This document shows positions 1 through 5,380 of a DNA stretch of 7,172 nucleotides, one piece after another. This stretch comes from Thermococcus sp. (lineage in GTDB: Archaea > Methanobacteriota_B > Thermococci > Thermococcales > Thermococcaceae). A model generated the notes under the pieces. It worked only from the letters and a program-made list of their open reading frames with translations, searched no databases and was not told where the DNA came from. How positions within the stretch are numbered: position 1 is the first letter of the stretch; the number at the start of each line of letters is the position of its first letter. The position numbers and the translations under genes are program-made. The stretch spans positions 1 through 7,172 of the forward strand of contig NZ_JAMONU010000162.1 in the NCBI RefSeq assembly GCF_027066465.1. The letters run 5' to 3'.

Positions 1-399
1 GGACAGCGAGAAGAAGTTCCTGGGGAGGAAACCAAGGAGGAACGCGGACGAGAGAATCCAGAGGCCAAAGAATAGGAAGAGGAGGGCTTCATGGTCGGGG
101 TAGAGAAGGAAGGCAAAAAGAACGGGGAGTATCGAGAGGTATTTGAGACCCCGCTCCGTTTCGCCCTCGAGGAAAAGCTCCCCCAAGGCGGTAACGTTGC
201 CGGCCCACAGAAGGGAGGAGAAAAAGGCAAGCCCCACCACGTGAACGGCCTTCTCCCCCGAAAAAACGGGGACAGCAAGACTGAGCCATGCCAGGGAGTA
301 ATAGAGGAGGGCATTTCGACCGGTAACGTGGTAGTTGTAAAAGAGCAGGACGTAGGAAACGAGCAGGGCAACTCCTACCGAAAGGTCAAGATAGTTCAC
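1..399 (-). CDS. Multi-pass membrane protein of unknown function, N-terminal part (cut by window edge)
   Basis: The visible 133 codons start at a GTG (399) and run open off the left edge, so the C-terminus is missing. There is no ATG in the reading frame. A good ribosome site (GGAGG) sits a few bases upstream of the GTG, inside the last codons of the deaminase gene, which it overlaps by 14 bases. Translational coupling is therefore likely. The product begins MNYLDLSVGVALLVSY and shows about five hydrophobic helices at residues 5-24, 31-47, 52-72, 89-103 and 106-125, joined by short loops. The loop at about 76-88 is acidic (GELFLEGETERG). No catalytic motif is visible. Thermococcales have proteins in which such a helical N-terminus precedes a cytosolic domain such as DUF835. 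That is one possibility for the missing part and is not shown here. I do not recognise the protein with certainty. The reading frame itself is well supported by frame, ribosome site and overlap. Confidence 0.78.
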   Translation of the reverse strand, partial: MNYLDLSVGVALLVSYVLLFYNYHVTGRNALLYYSLAWLSLAVPVFSGEKAVHVVGLAFFSSLLWAGNVTALGELFLEGETERGLKYLSILPVLFAFLLYPDHEALLFLFFGLWILSSAFLLGFLPRNFFSLS

Positions 400-1660
400 C
401 TGCAACCTCCTCCACCCGGGCGAGGATTTCCTCCTCGTCGAGCGTAAGAACTTCGCGGTCGAGCATTAAAATTTTTCCGTCAACTATCGTCGTCTCGACG
501 TCGTTGCCGTTGGCGGAGTAAACGATGTGGCTCACCACGTCGTGAACCGGCCTCAGGTGGGGCCTGTTGAAGTCGAAGATGACTATATCCGCGAGGTAGC
601 CGGGCTTTATGACGCCCGCATTGAGGCGCAGAGCTTTAGCGCCGTTCTGTGTTGCCATCTTGAAAACCGTCCTTGCATCTGCAACCGTAGGGTCGAGGTT
701 GTGGACCTTGTGGAGTAAAGCGGCAAGCTTCATCTCCTCCACCATGTCGAGGTTGTTGTTGCTGGCGCTCCCATCGGTTCCGAGGCCGACGTTGACGCCC
801 GCATTGAGGAGCCTCTGGAGGGGCATCACACCGCTGGCGAGCTTCATATTGCTGGCGGGATTGTGGGCAACCGTGACGCCGTTCCTCGCGAGGATTGAGA
901 CGTCCCTGCTGTCGAGCCAGACGCCGTGCGCTATTATCACGTCGCTCCCGAAGAAGCCGATGTTGTCGAGGAGCACAACGGGGCTCTTTCCATAGCGCTC
1001 CTGAATCTTTCCGAGCTCGGCCATCGTCTCGGCCACGTGAATCGTTATCAGCTTCCCGTGCTCGTCCGCAAGCTTCCTGACCTCCTTTAACAAAGCCAGG
1101 GAGCACGTGTAGGGGGCGTGAGGCCCGAAGACGAAGTGAACCCTGTCGGAGTTGAGGCCCTCGATGGCCCTCATCTCGCGGAGGGCTTCTTTAATCTCCT
1201 TTTCAGTCTTCTCCGGGTCCCCGAGGTCTATCATGCCGTAGCTGAGGTAACCCCTCAGACCGGCCTCAAGGGTTGCTTCTGCAACAGCGTCCATATGAAA
1301 GTACATGTCGAGGAAGGTCGTCGTGCCGGTCTTAATCATCTCGAGCGCTCCGAGGTAAGCCCCAACCTTGATGTGCTCGCGCGTCAGCTTCGCTTCCCTC
1401 GGCCAGATGTGCTTCTCCAGCCACTCCATCAGCGGTAAATCGTCGGCGAGACCGCGAAGGAGACCCATCGGCGAATGGGTGTGCAGGTTAACGAAGCCGG
1501 GAGAAACGACCTTTCCGGTAGCGTCTATAACGGTATCAGCTGACTCGTTGATTCCCTTTTTGACCTCTACGATTCTGTTGCCCTCGATTAGAACGTCCGC
1601 TCTAACGACCTCAAGGTTTTCACCGTAAACCACGTAACCGTTCCTGATGAGAATGCTCAT
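386..1660 (-). CDS. mtaD: Amidohydrolase, 5-methylthioadenosine/S-adenosylhomocysteine deaminase type
   Basis: The 424-residue protein is full length for the ATZ/TRZ (MTA/SAH deaminase) branch of the amidohydrolase superfamily. It has a small beta domain made from both ends (about 1-55 and 350-400) around a TIM barrel. The metal and catalytic residues are all present: H60 and H62 in NLHTHSPM, H208 and E211 in IHVAET, H245 in IIAHGVW, H266 in VAHNPASN, and D296 in GTDGSASNN. E82, R136 and H181 (FGPHAPYTCS) sit where this subgroup binds substrate. The expected reaction is hydrolytic deamination of SAH, MTA, adenosine or 5'-deoxyadenosine to the inosine form in the cytosol; which of these is preferred cannot be read from sequence. 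Older annotations would call it N-ethylammeline chlorohydrolase. The ATG at 1660 follows a GGGGGGAT ribosome site and has its own promoter. The phosphorylase gene upstream acts on the same metabolite. The membrane protein downstream overlaps its 3' end. Confidence 0.9.
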   Translation of the reverse strand: MSILIRNGYVVYGENLEVVRADVLIEGNRIVEVKKGINESADTVIDATGKVVSPGFVNLHTHSPMGLLRGLADDLPLMEWLEKHIWPREAKLTREHIKVGAYLGALEMIKTGTTTFLDMYFHMDAVAEATLEAGLRGYLSYGMIDLGDPEKTEKEIKEALREMRAIEGLNSDRVHFVFGPHAPYTCSLALLKEVRKLADEHGKLITIHVAETMAELGKIQERYGKSPVVLLDNIGFFGSDVIIAHGVWLDSRDVSILARNGVTVAHNPASNMKLASGVMPLQRLLNAGVNVGLGTDGSASNNNLDMVEEMKLAALLHKVHNLDPTVADARTVFKMATQNGAKALRLNAGVIKPGYLADIVIFDFNRPHLRPVHDVVSHIVYSANGNDVETTIVDGKILMLDREVLTLDEEEILARVEEVAGELS

Positions 1661-1668
1661 GCCAATCC

Positions 1669-1683
1669 CCCCTTTTAAAGGGG
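1669..1683. promoter_or_regulatory. Palindrome in the leader of the deaminase gene
   Basis: CCCCTTT-T-AAAGGGG is a perfect inverted repeat with 7-base arms around one base. It lies between the TATA box and the ATG, about where transcription should begin, and its last G's on the coding strand form part of the ribosome site. It could be an operator at the start site. If transcription starts upstream of it, it could instead be an RNA hairpin (6 bp, 3-base loop) covering the ribosome site. Confidence 0.45.
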
Positions 1684-1700
1684 TATGTTTCCCAGAGAAG

Positions 1701-1713
1701 TTAAAAAGGTTTC
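1701..1713 (-). promoter_or_regulatory. BRE/TATA promoter of the deaminase gene
   Basis: Read on the minus strand this is GAAACC followed by TTTTTAA, a good archaeal BRE plus TATA pair. The TATA centre (about 1704) predicts a start near 1679 and a leader of about 19 bases. The box follows the phosphorylase terminator, so the deaminase can be transcribed independently. Confidence 0.6.
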
Positions 1714-1764
1714 ACCCATCGCGAGGGTCCGCCGTTGGACGGAGCGGCAGGAGGAAGGGATGGC

Positions 1765-1781
1765 AAAAAGAGGACAAAAAT
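1765..1781 (-). terminator. T-rich terminator after MTA phosphorylase
   Basis: Immediately after the phosphorylase stop codon, the minus strand carries two five-T runs separated by GTCCTC. Oligo-T runs without a required hairpin are the usual intrinsic termination signal in Thermococcales. Confidence 0.5.
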
Positions 1782-2555
1782 TCACACGAACATCGTCTTC
1801 AGGACATCGGCGCAACCGCACTTCCTCTCCTCTGGAATCCTCGGGATGCCCCTCTTGAGAAGCTCCTGAACCTTGTAGTTGTTCTCGGCCATGACCTTTA
1901 GGACCTCCTGCGCGTCGACTGGCTTATCGGCCCAGACGTCGTAGTCCGTAACCGTTGCGATGTTCACGTAGCACATTCCGAGCTCCCTAGCTAAGTTTAT
2001 CTCGGGAACGAGCGTCATGCCAATGATGTGGGCGTACTGCCTGAACATGAAGCTCTCGGCCCTCGTTGAGAACCTCGGGCCTTCGATGCAGACGTAGGTG
2101 CCCTTCTCGTGGACCGGGAAGCCGAGCTCTTTTGCCGTCTCGTAGAAGATTTTCCTCATCTCGGGGCAGAAGGGGTCGGCCATCGATACGTGGGCCACTT
2201 TAGGCCCGTTGTAGAAGGTGTAGTCCCTCTTCTTGGTGAAGTCAATGAACTGGTCGGTTATCACTATGTCGCCCGGCTTATACTCCTCGCGGAGCGAGCC
2301 AACTGCCGTAACGCCTATGACCCTCTCGACGCCGAGCTCCTTGAGCGCCCAGATGTTCGCGCGGTATGGAACCTCATGCGGCGGGAACTCGTGGTGCTTG
2401 CCGTGCCTCGGTATGAATGCCACCTCAACGCCCCCTATTTCGCCGATTTCCACCGGAGCAGAGGGCCTGCCGTAGGGCGTGTGAACCTTCAGGGTTTCCT
2501 TCGGCTCGAAGACGCCGTAAACCCCGGAACCACCTATGATGCCTATCCTCGGCAT
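1782..2555 (-). CDS. mtnP: S-methyl-5'-thioadenosine phosphorylase
   Basis: The 257-residue product is a typical trimeric or hexameric MTAP of the purine nucleoside phosphorylase (PNP/MTAP) family. It splits methylthioadenosine with phosphate into adenine and 5-methylthioribose-1-phosphate. Visible features are the phosphate loop GGSG (8-11), RHGKHH (from R50), TAVGSLREE (from T83), EGPRFSTRAESFMFR (from E158), and TDYDVW with D204 and D206. In the human enzyme that Asp pair reads the 6-amino group, so adenine-type substrates are expected rather than methylthioinosine. The C-terminus carries C246-G-C248. CXC pairs of this kind have been described as stabilising disulfides in hyperthermophilic MTAPs, and three further Cys are present (130, 156, 195). 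ATG 2555 is preferred over GTG 2564 and ATG 2561, because those lie inside the ribosome site GGTGAT, which ends 4 bases before 2555. The gene has its own promoter and a T-rich terminator. Confidence 0.95.
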   Translation of the reverse strand: MPRIGIIGGSGVYGVFEPKETLKVHTPYGRPSAPVEIGEIGGVEVAFIPRHGKHHEFPPHEVPYRANIWALKELGVERVIGVTAVGSLREEYKPGDIVITDQFIDFTKKRDYTFYNGPKVAHVSMADPFCPEMRKIFYETAKELGFPVHEKGTYVCIEGPRFSTRAESFMFRQYAHIIGMTLVPEINLARELGMCYVNIATVTDYDVWADKPVDAQEVLKVMAENNYKVQELLKRGIPRIPEERKCGCADVLKTMFV

Positions 2556-2559
2556 GGTC

Positions 2560-2565
2560 ATCACC
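2560..2565 (-). promoter_or_regulatory. Ribosome binding site deciding the mtnP start
   Basis: GGTGAT matches the archaeal anti-Shine-Dalgarno and ends 4 bases before ATG 2555. The same GGTGAT plus 4-base layout occurs before 3046 and 4402. The in-frame GTG and ATG inside this site are therefore probably not starts. Confidence 0.6.
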
Positions 2566-2584
2566 GCCTTAAATGCTCGCTCCC

Positions 2585-2594
2585 CTCATATAAG
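2585..2594 (-). promoter_or_regulatory. TATA box of mtnP
   Basis: The minus strand reads CTTATATGAG, centred 35 bases before ATG 2555, which predicts a very short leader starting about at the ribosome site. The BRE part is weak. The preceding gap shows no strong minus-strand T-run after the membrane gene at 2654, so read-through from upstream is also possible. Confidence 0.5.
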
Positions 2595-2653
2595 GATTGT
2601 CTCTCCAGTGGAAACGGAACCCCCCACGATGACTGGCGTCTTTTATCTCCCGT

Positions 2654-3046
2654 TCAATCAGCACTTGTCTTGAGGAAATTAAGAGCAGTTAACAGCAGTA
2701 GAGACCCGTACCAAAGAATGACCCAGGGAAGAAAGACAAGTGCCGTATGGGGATAAACCCCATCAAAGAAAACACTTGGGAATTCAAAGACGAGAGCAGT
2801 GACCACATAGGTCATTAGGAGGGGTTTTAGGGGCAGTCTGCCACTTGCAATAATGATTTCCAAGATGGCCATGAGGGCTATGTAACCCCACCATGCAACG
2901 GTTGGCAGTCTTTCGAAAATCCAAAAGTTGTACATAACCGTTAGGAAGAGCGGGTATGAGAAGGCAAAAAACCTTAGAAAAAGCCTCAGAAAAAGGAGAA
3001 GACAAAGCGAGCTATTCATATTTCGCGCCACCACCTTCGTGCCCAT
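2654..3046 (-). CDS. Small four-helix membrane protein, unknown
   Basis: The product of 130 residues starts MGTKVVARNMNSSL. ATG 3046 is chosen because GGTGAT (3051-3056) ends 4 bases upstream; the GTG 3055 and ATG 3052 codons lie within that site, and M10 is a less likely alternative. Hydrophobic helices are seen at about 14-40, 53-68, 73-89 and 101-124. There are basic residues near the N-terminus and the Arg-rich turn RLFLRFF, suggesting a cytosolic N-terminus. It is rich in Phe, Leu and Trp and has no catalytic motif. It lies about 80 bases after the 115-residue membrane protein on the same strand and may belong to the same transcript; an 11-base tandem repeat sits in the gap. Base composition is poorer in G+C than in mtnP. 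I do not recognise a family. Coding status is supported by length, ribosome site and coherent membrane topology. Confidence 0.72.
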   Translation of the reverse strand: MGTKVVARNMNSSLCLLLFLRLFLRFFAFSYPLFLTVMYNFWIFERLPTVAWWGYIALMAILEIIIASGRLPLKPLLMTYVVTALVFEFPSVFFDGVYPHTALVFLPWVILWYGSLLLLTALNFLKTSAD

Positions 3047-3050
3047 AAGC

Positions 3051-3056
3051 ATCACC
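3051..3056 (-). promoter_or_regulatory. Ribosome binding site deciding the start at 3046
   Basis: GGTGAT followed by GCTT and then ATG 3046, the same geometry as before mtnP. Confidence 0.5.
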
Positions 3057-3061
3057 GGAAA

Positions 3062-3083
3062 ATTTTGAACCCATTTTGAACCC
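3062..3083. repeat. Perfect 11-base tandem repeat
   Basis: ATTTTGAACCC occurs twice with no spacer (3062-3072 and 3073-3083). On the minus strand it lies just before the ribosome site of the 130-residue membrane gene, near its likely start of transcription. It may be a two-copy binding site or a simple local duplication. Confidence 0.6.
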
Positions 3084-3125
3084 AGATGTTAAGAGATTTT
3101 TCCGTGAGCGATACGCGGTTATCAA

Positions 3126-3473
3126 TTAGGAATCTTTTTTGATGTTCTCCAAAATACCAAAGACAGCTATCAAAAAACTCACCGCAACAAGTGCAAGGAA
3201 CCATCTCGCCCAAGTCCAAGAGATAGCAAACGAGATCGCAAAGAACACACTGGAGGGGACATAAAAACCCAGCGGATTTTCATTAAGGAACTCAAGGAAT
3301 GCACTTATCGACAGAATCCACAGGACGAAAACTATCAAAACGCACGGAAGGTTATAAAGTTGGAGGGTTATGACAGAGCACACTGGATCCGGCAGAATTC
3401 CAAAAGACACAACAAAAAGAACAACAGCCATAGAAATGAGAAGGAAAGGCAGGGCGAGCCTCCTTACGTCCAT
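3126..3473 (-). CDS. Small four-helix membrane protein overlapping the secreted-protein gene, unknown
   Basis: The 115-residue product starts MDVRRLALPFLL at ATG 3473, 10 bases before the end of the upstream gene (ATGGACGTAA holds both the start and the upstream stop). Translation is therefore very likely coupled. Predicted helices are at about 6-27, 42-63, 69-87 and 89-109. Two cysteines (C32, C44) lie near the loop between helices 1 and 2, which would face outside if the basic N-terminus (MDVRR) is inside. The tail ENIKKDS is charged. No family is recognised and no catalytic residues stand out. Tight coupling to a secreted protein suggests a membrane partner, anchor, processing aid or protective protein for it; this is inference from position only. 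A+T content is high, as in the gene upstream. Confidence 0.78.
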   Translation of the reverse strand: MDVRRLALPFLLISMAVVLFVVSFGILPDPVCSVITLQLYNLPCVLIVFVLWILSISAFLEFLNENPLGFYVPSSVFFAISFAISWTWARWFLALVAVSFLIAVFGILENIKKDS

Positions 3474-4402
3474 GAGGTATACCCCCAGTTTTTATCCATG
3501 TCCGGATTAGAATCAACAGTATCCATTAAATGATCCCATACGTTGCTAACATAAATCGCCACAGAGATACTGTACGGACGTTCCCCCGTTTCGTGCTGAG
3601 GCCACATCTGCATTGCATACGTTTGTTCCACGCATACTCCGTTAGCACATATGTTACTCCAAGTTCCAGCAAACTTTATAGTGCCCTGCTCAACGGTAAT
3701 GCTTTCTATATCCTCGCATCCATAGCGACTATTCCTTCCCGGATACGCTACACAGCGAATCTTATCATACACAGCATCAATTGCTGGATCAGGATGGTCT
3801 TCATCATAAAAATGAATCTCATAGGTCACTTTTGTAGAGGCATACCTGACAACTATTTTGGATATCCCATTATGCCCATCCACATCATAACACTGTCCCA
3901 GTGAATCACGTCCCTTGCCACCATCCAAATCAACTCTAACCTGCACCCACCAGTGGATTGGATAAGGAATCGATGAGCTCATCGGAGCGTAGTAATAGTC
4001 ATAAACCTTGCTCCCTGCTTTTACTGAGGCAACTTTAATGGGCTTCACCACGAGAGTTTTTGCGTTCTTAGGATAAAAGCTCTTCTGATAGAGATAGGAT
4101 ATGTAGTCGCTGATGAGAAGATACTTTAACTGCTCCCTCTGCTCTGGAGTCAAGTTTCCAGCGTAAGGTGCAATCTCAGCGTCAAGCTCCTTGTCAAACC
4201 ACTGAAGAACGAGGTTTGTAAGCCGGTCCACAAAGTACGGGTCTTCCGAGATTCCCTTGGCCTTGCCCATGTCAATCTGGTAGCGGACGAACATATCAAT
4301 CGCTGTCCATCCGCTTACGTCTGCCTGGGGCTTAGCACTAACAAACCCTGAAAAAACAAAAACAAACACCAGTACCCCTACCAAGAGTTTTGCCCACTTC
4401 AA
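3464..4402 (-). CDS. Secreted protein with signal peptide and Cys-containing C-terminal half, unknown
   Basis: The export signal is clear: K-W-A-K, a long run of Leu/Val/Phe, then SGFVSA-KP, with cleavage likely after VSA. From TTG 4402 the product has 312 residues. In-frame ATG 4414, GTG 4411 and ATG 4408 lie in or before GGTGAT (4407-4412), which ends 4 bases before the TTG, so I prefer the TTG. A leaderless start at 4414-4408 remains possible. The mature N-terminal part (to about 115) is helical. The C-terminal part looks rich in beta strands and contains HWWVQVRVDLDGG, YEIHFYDEDHPD and a CANGVC loop near the end. All five cysteines are in that half: 171, 217, 229, 252 and 257 counted from the TTG. 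One N-glycosylation sequon (NLT) is present. There is no peptidase or transporter motif and no sortase-like or PGF-type tail. I do not recognise the family. It heads a three-gene AT-rich block and has a strong promoter. Confidence 0.8.
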   Translation of the reverse strand: MKWAKLLVGVLVFVFVFSGFVSAKPQADVSGWTAIDMFVRYQIDMGKAKGISEDPYFVDRLTNLVLQWFDKELDAEIAPYAGNLTPEQREQLKYLLISDYISYLYQKSFYPKNAKTLVVKPIKVASVKAGSKVYDYYYAPMSSSIPYPIHWWVQVRVDLDGGKGRDSLGQCYDVDGHNGISKIVVRYASTKVTYEIHFYDEDHPDPAIDAVYDKIRCVAYPGRNSRYGCEDIESITVEQGTIKFAGTWSNICANGVCVEQTYAMQMWPQHETGERPYSISVAIYVSNVWDHLMDTVDSNPDMDKNWGYTSWT

Positions 4403-4406
4403 GGAC

Positions 4407-4412
4407 ATCACC
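4407..4412 (-). promoter_or_regulatory. Ribosome binding site suggesting a TTG start at 4402
   Basis: GGTGAT, then GTCC, then TTG repeats exactly the spacing seen at 2555 and 3046. The TATA-to-start distance (35) also equals that of mtnP. Confidence 0.45.
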
Positions 4413-4432
4413 ATTAAACATTATGTATTAGA

Positions 4433-4446
4433 CTTATATAGTTTTC
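4433..4446 (-). promoter_or_regulatory. Strong BRE/TATA promoter of the secreted-protein gene
   Basis: On the minus strand GAAAAC is followed directly by TATATAAG, close to the archaeal consensus and the best promoter in the window. The predicted start is about 4410-4413, giving a leader of only about ten bases. Confidence 0.7.
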
Positions 4447-4572
4447 TACTTTTGATAGTTTAAAAACAAAAACTTAAAATGGAAAAATATGGACATTTTA
4501 AAAGAATTTTGTTATCTAGTCGTAATATCTCACATAATATCACGCCAAATCAATATAACACATAAACACCAA

Positions 4573-4587
4573 CTCAGATTTTCTGAG
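4573..4587. promoter_or_regulatory. Perfect inverted repeat between divergent promoters
   Basis: CTCAGA-TTT-TCTGAG, with 6-base arms and a 3-base centre, ends about 12 bases before the BRE/TATA of the PAC2 gene. The stretch 4447-4572 before it is very AT-rich and holds no convincing gene. The position suits an activator or repressor site, but no known regulator motif is recognised. Confidence 0.4.
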
Positions 4588-4598
4588 AACGGCGGAAT

Positions 4599-4612
4599 CC
4601 AAAACTTTAATA
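4599..4612 (+). promoter_or_regulatory. BRE/TATA promoter of the PAC2 operon
   Basis: CCAAAA followed by CTTTAATA fits a BRE plus TATA box. Its centre is about 41 bases before ATG 4649, predicting a leader of roughly 15 bases that includes the GGAGGT ribosome site at 4635-4640. Confidence 0.5.
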
Positions 4613-4648
4613 ACCTTTGGGAACTAAATAATCCGGAGGTGGGGAAAG

Positions 4649-5371
4649 ATGGAGAAGCCCGTGAAGCTCGTTCTTCCGGAGGTCAAGAGGCCAATTCTAA
4701 TCGAGGGCTATCCAGGAATAGGACTGGTGGGCCATATAGTCGGAAACTTCCTGGCCAAGGAACTCAAGATGGACATGATAGGCTACGTCGAAAGCCCCTT
4801 CATACCCCCCATGAGCATCGTCCTCGAGGGAAAGCCCAATCCCCCGCTCAGGTTTTACGGCAAGGACAACATAATCGTGGCCGTGGCAGACATCTACGTT
4901 CCGCCCACGTTGGTCAACGAGATAGCGAGGGAGCTTGTGAGGTACCTCAGCGAGATGAAGGCCGAGAAGGTAATCTCCATCGGGGGAATCGGAATAGGCT
5001 TCTTCAAGGACAAGATGGAGGTCTGGGGGGTCGGTGCGAGGGAAGAGCTGAACAAGAAGCTCGAAGAGGCAGGAGCAAAAATACTCCAGTACGGCTCGAT
5101 TATGGGCATGAGCGGAAAGCTCCTCTGGGAGGCTGGAAGGGAGGGACTCGAGGCATACGTTCTGCTCGGAGAGACGTTCGGCGACAGGCCGGACCCGAGG
5201 GCCGCTGCCAATGTCATCGAGGTCCTCAAGAAGCTCACACCGATTGAGGTTTCAACCGAACCGCTAATCAAGGAGGCAGAGATGATTGAGGAGCAGCTCA
5301 GGAAGATGCACGAGCAGATGGAGGAAGCCAGAAAGAGGGCGCAGAAGCAGTACGAGAGCATCTACCTGTGA
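4649..5371 (+). CDS. pbaA: PAC2-family proteasome assembly chaperone homologue, PbaA type
   Basis: The 240-residue cytosolic protein has the PAC2 domain (about 12-200) found in eukaryotic proteasome assembly chaperones and archaeal homologues. Family signatures are ILIEGYPGIGLVGHIVGNFL (16-35), the strand and Pro-rich loop YVESPFIPPMS, ADIYVPP (80-86) and the glycine segment SIGGIGIGF (110-118). Residues 204-236 form a charged helix ending in I238-Y239-L240, an HbYX motif like those with which activators dock into the proteasome alpha ring. In P. furiosus two such proteins are known: PbaB, a tetrameric proteasome activator, and PbaA, a pentamer that pairs with a small unannotated protein. The co-transcribed small gene 9 bases downstream points to PbaA, but PbaB is not excluded. 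The start is supported by GGAGGT 8 bases upstream. It is divergent from the secreted-protein gene. Confidence 0.88.
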   Translation: MEKPVKLVLPEVKRPILIEGYPGIGLVGHIVGNFLAKELKMDMIGYVESPFIPPMSIVLEGKPNPPLRFYGKDNIIVAVADIYVPPTLVNEIARELVRYLSEMKAEKVISIGGIGIGFFKDKMEVWGVGAREELNKKLEEAGAKILQYGSIMGMSGKLLWEAGREGLEAYVLLGETFGDRPDPRAAANVIEVLKKLTPIEVSTEPLIKEAEMIEEQLRKMHEQMEEARKRAQKQYESIYL

Positions 5372-5380
5372 GGTGGTAGC

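Noticed and set aside
91..447. 118-codon plus-strand frame
   Set aside because: It is antisense to the membrane protein and deaminase end. Its Gly/Lys-rich translation has no recognisable feature.
636..1106. 156-codon minus-strand frame, plus several plus-strand frames in 527-1628
   Set aside because: All overlap the deaminase, whose catalytic motifs are intact. The compositions are Arg-, Gln- or Ser-rich, as expected for shadow frames in G+C-rich coding DNA.
1720..1757. G+C-rich stretch with short complementary segments (GTCC/GGAC) between mtnP and the deaminase
   Set aside because: Stems of only 4 bases with no conserved fold visible. It is not convincing as a riboswitch or hairpin terminator.
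2605..2640. Possible hairpin CCAGT/ACTGG before mtnP
   Set aside because: A five-base stem with a loop of more than 20 bases and no following T run is expected by chance.
2109..2756. 215-codon plus-strand frame
   Set aside because: It is antisense to mtnP, has no ribosome site or promoter, and overlaps a strongly recognised gene.
2784..3005. 73-codon minus-strand frame inside the 130-residue membrane gene
   Set aside because: It is frame-shifted within a better frame that has a ribosome site and membrane helices.
4489..5247. Long plus-strand open frame overlapping the start of the PAC2 gene
   Set aside because: Most of it is another frame of the PAC2 gene and its translation is full of Arg, Gly and Gln with no fold. 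The first 50 codons lie in AT-rich DNA without a ribosome site.
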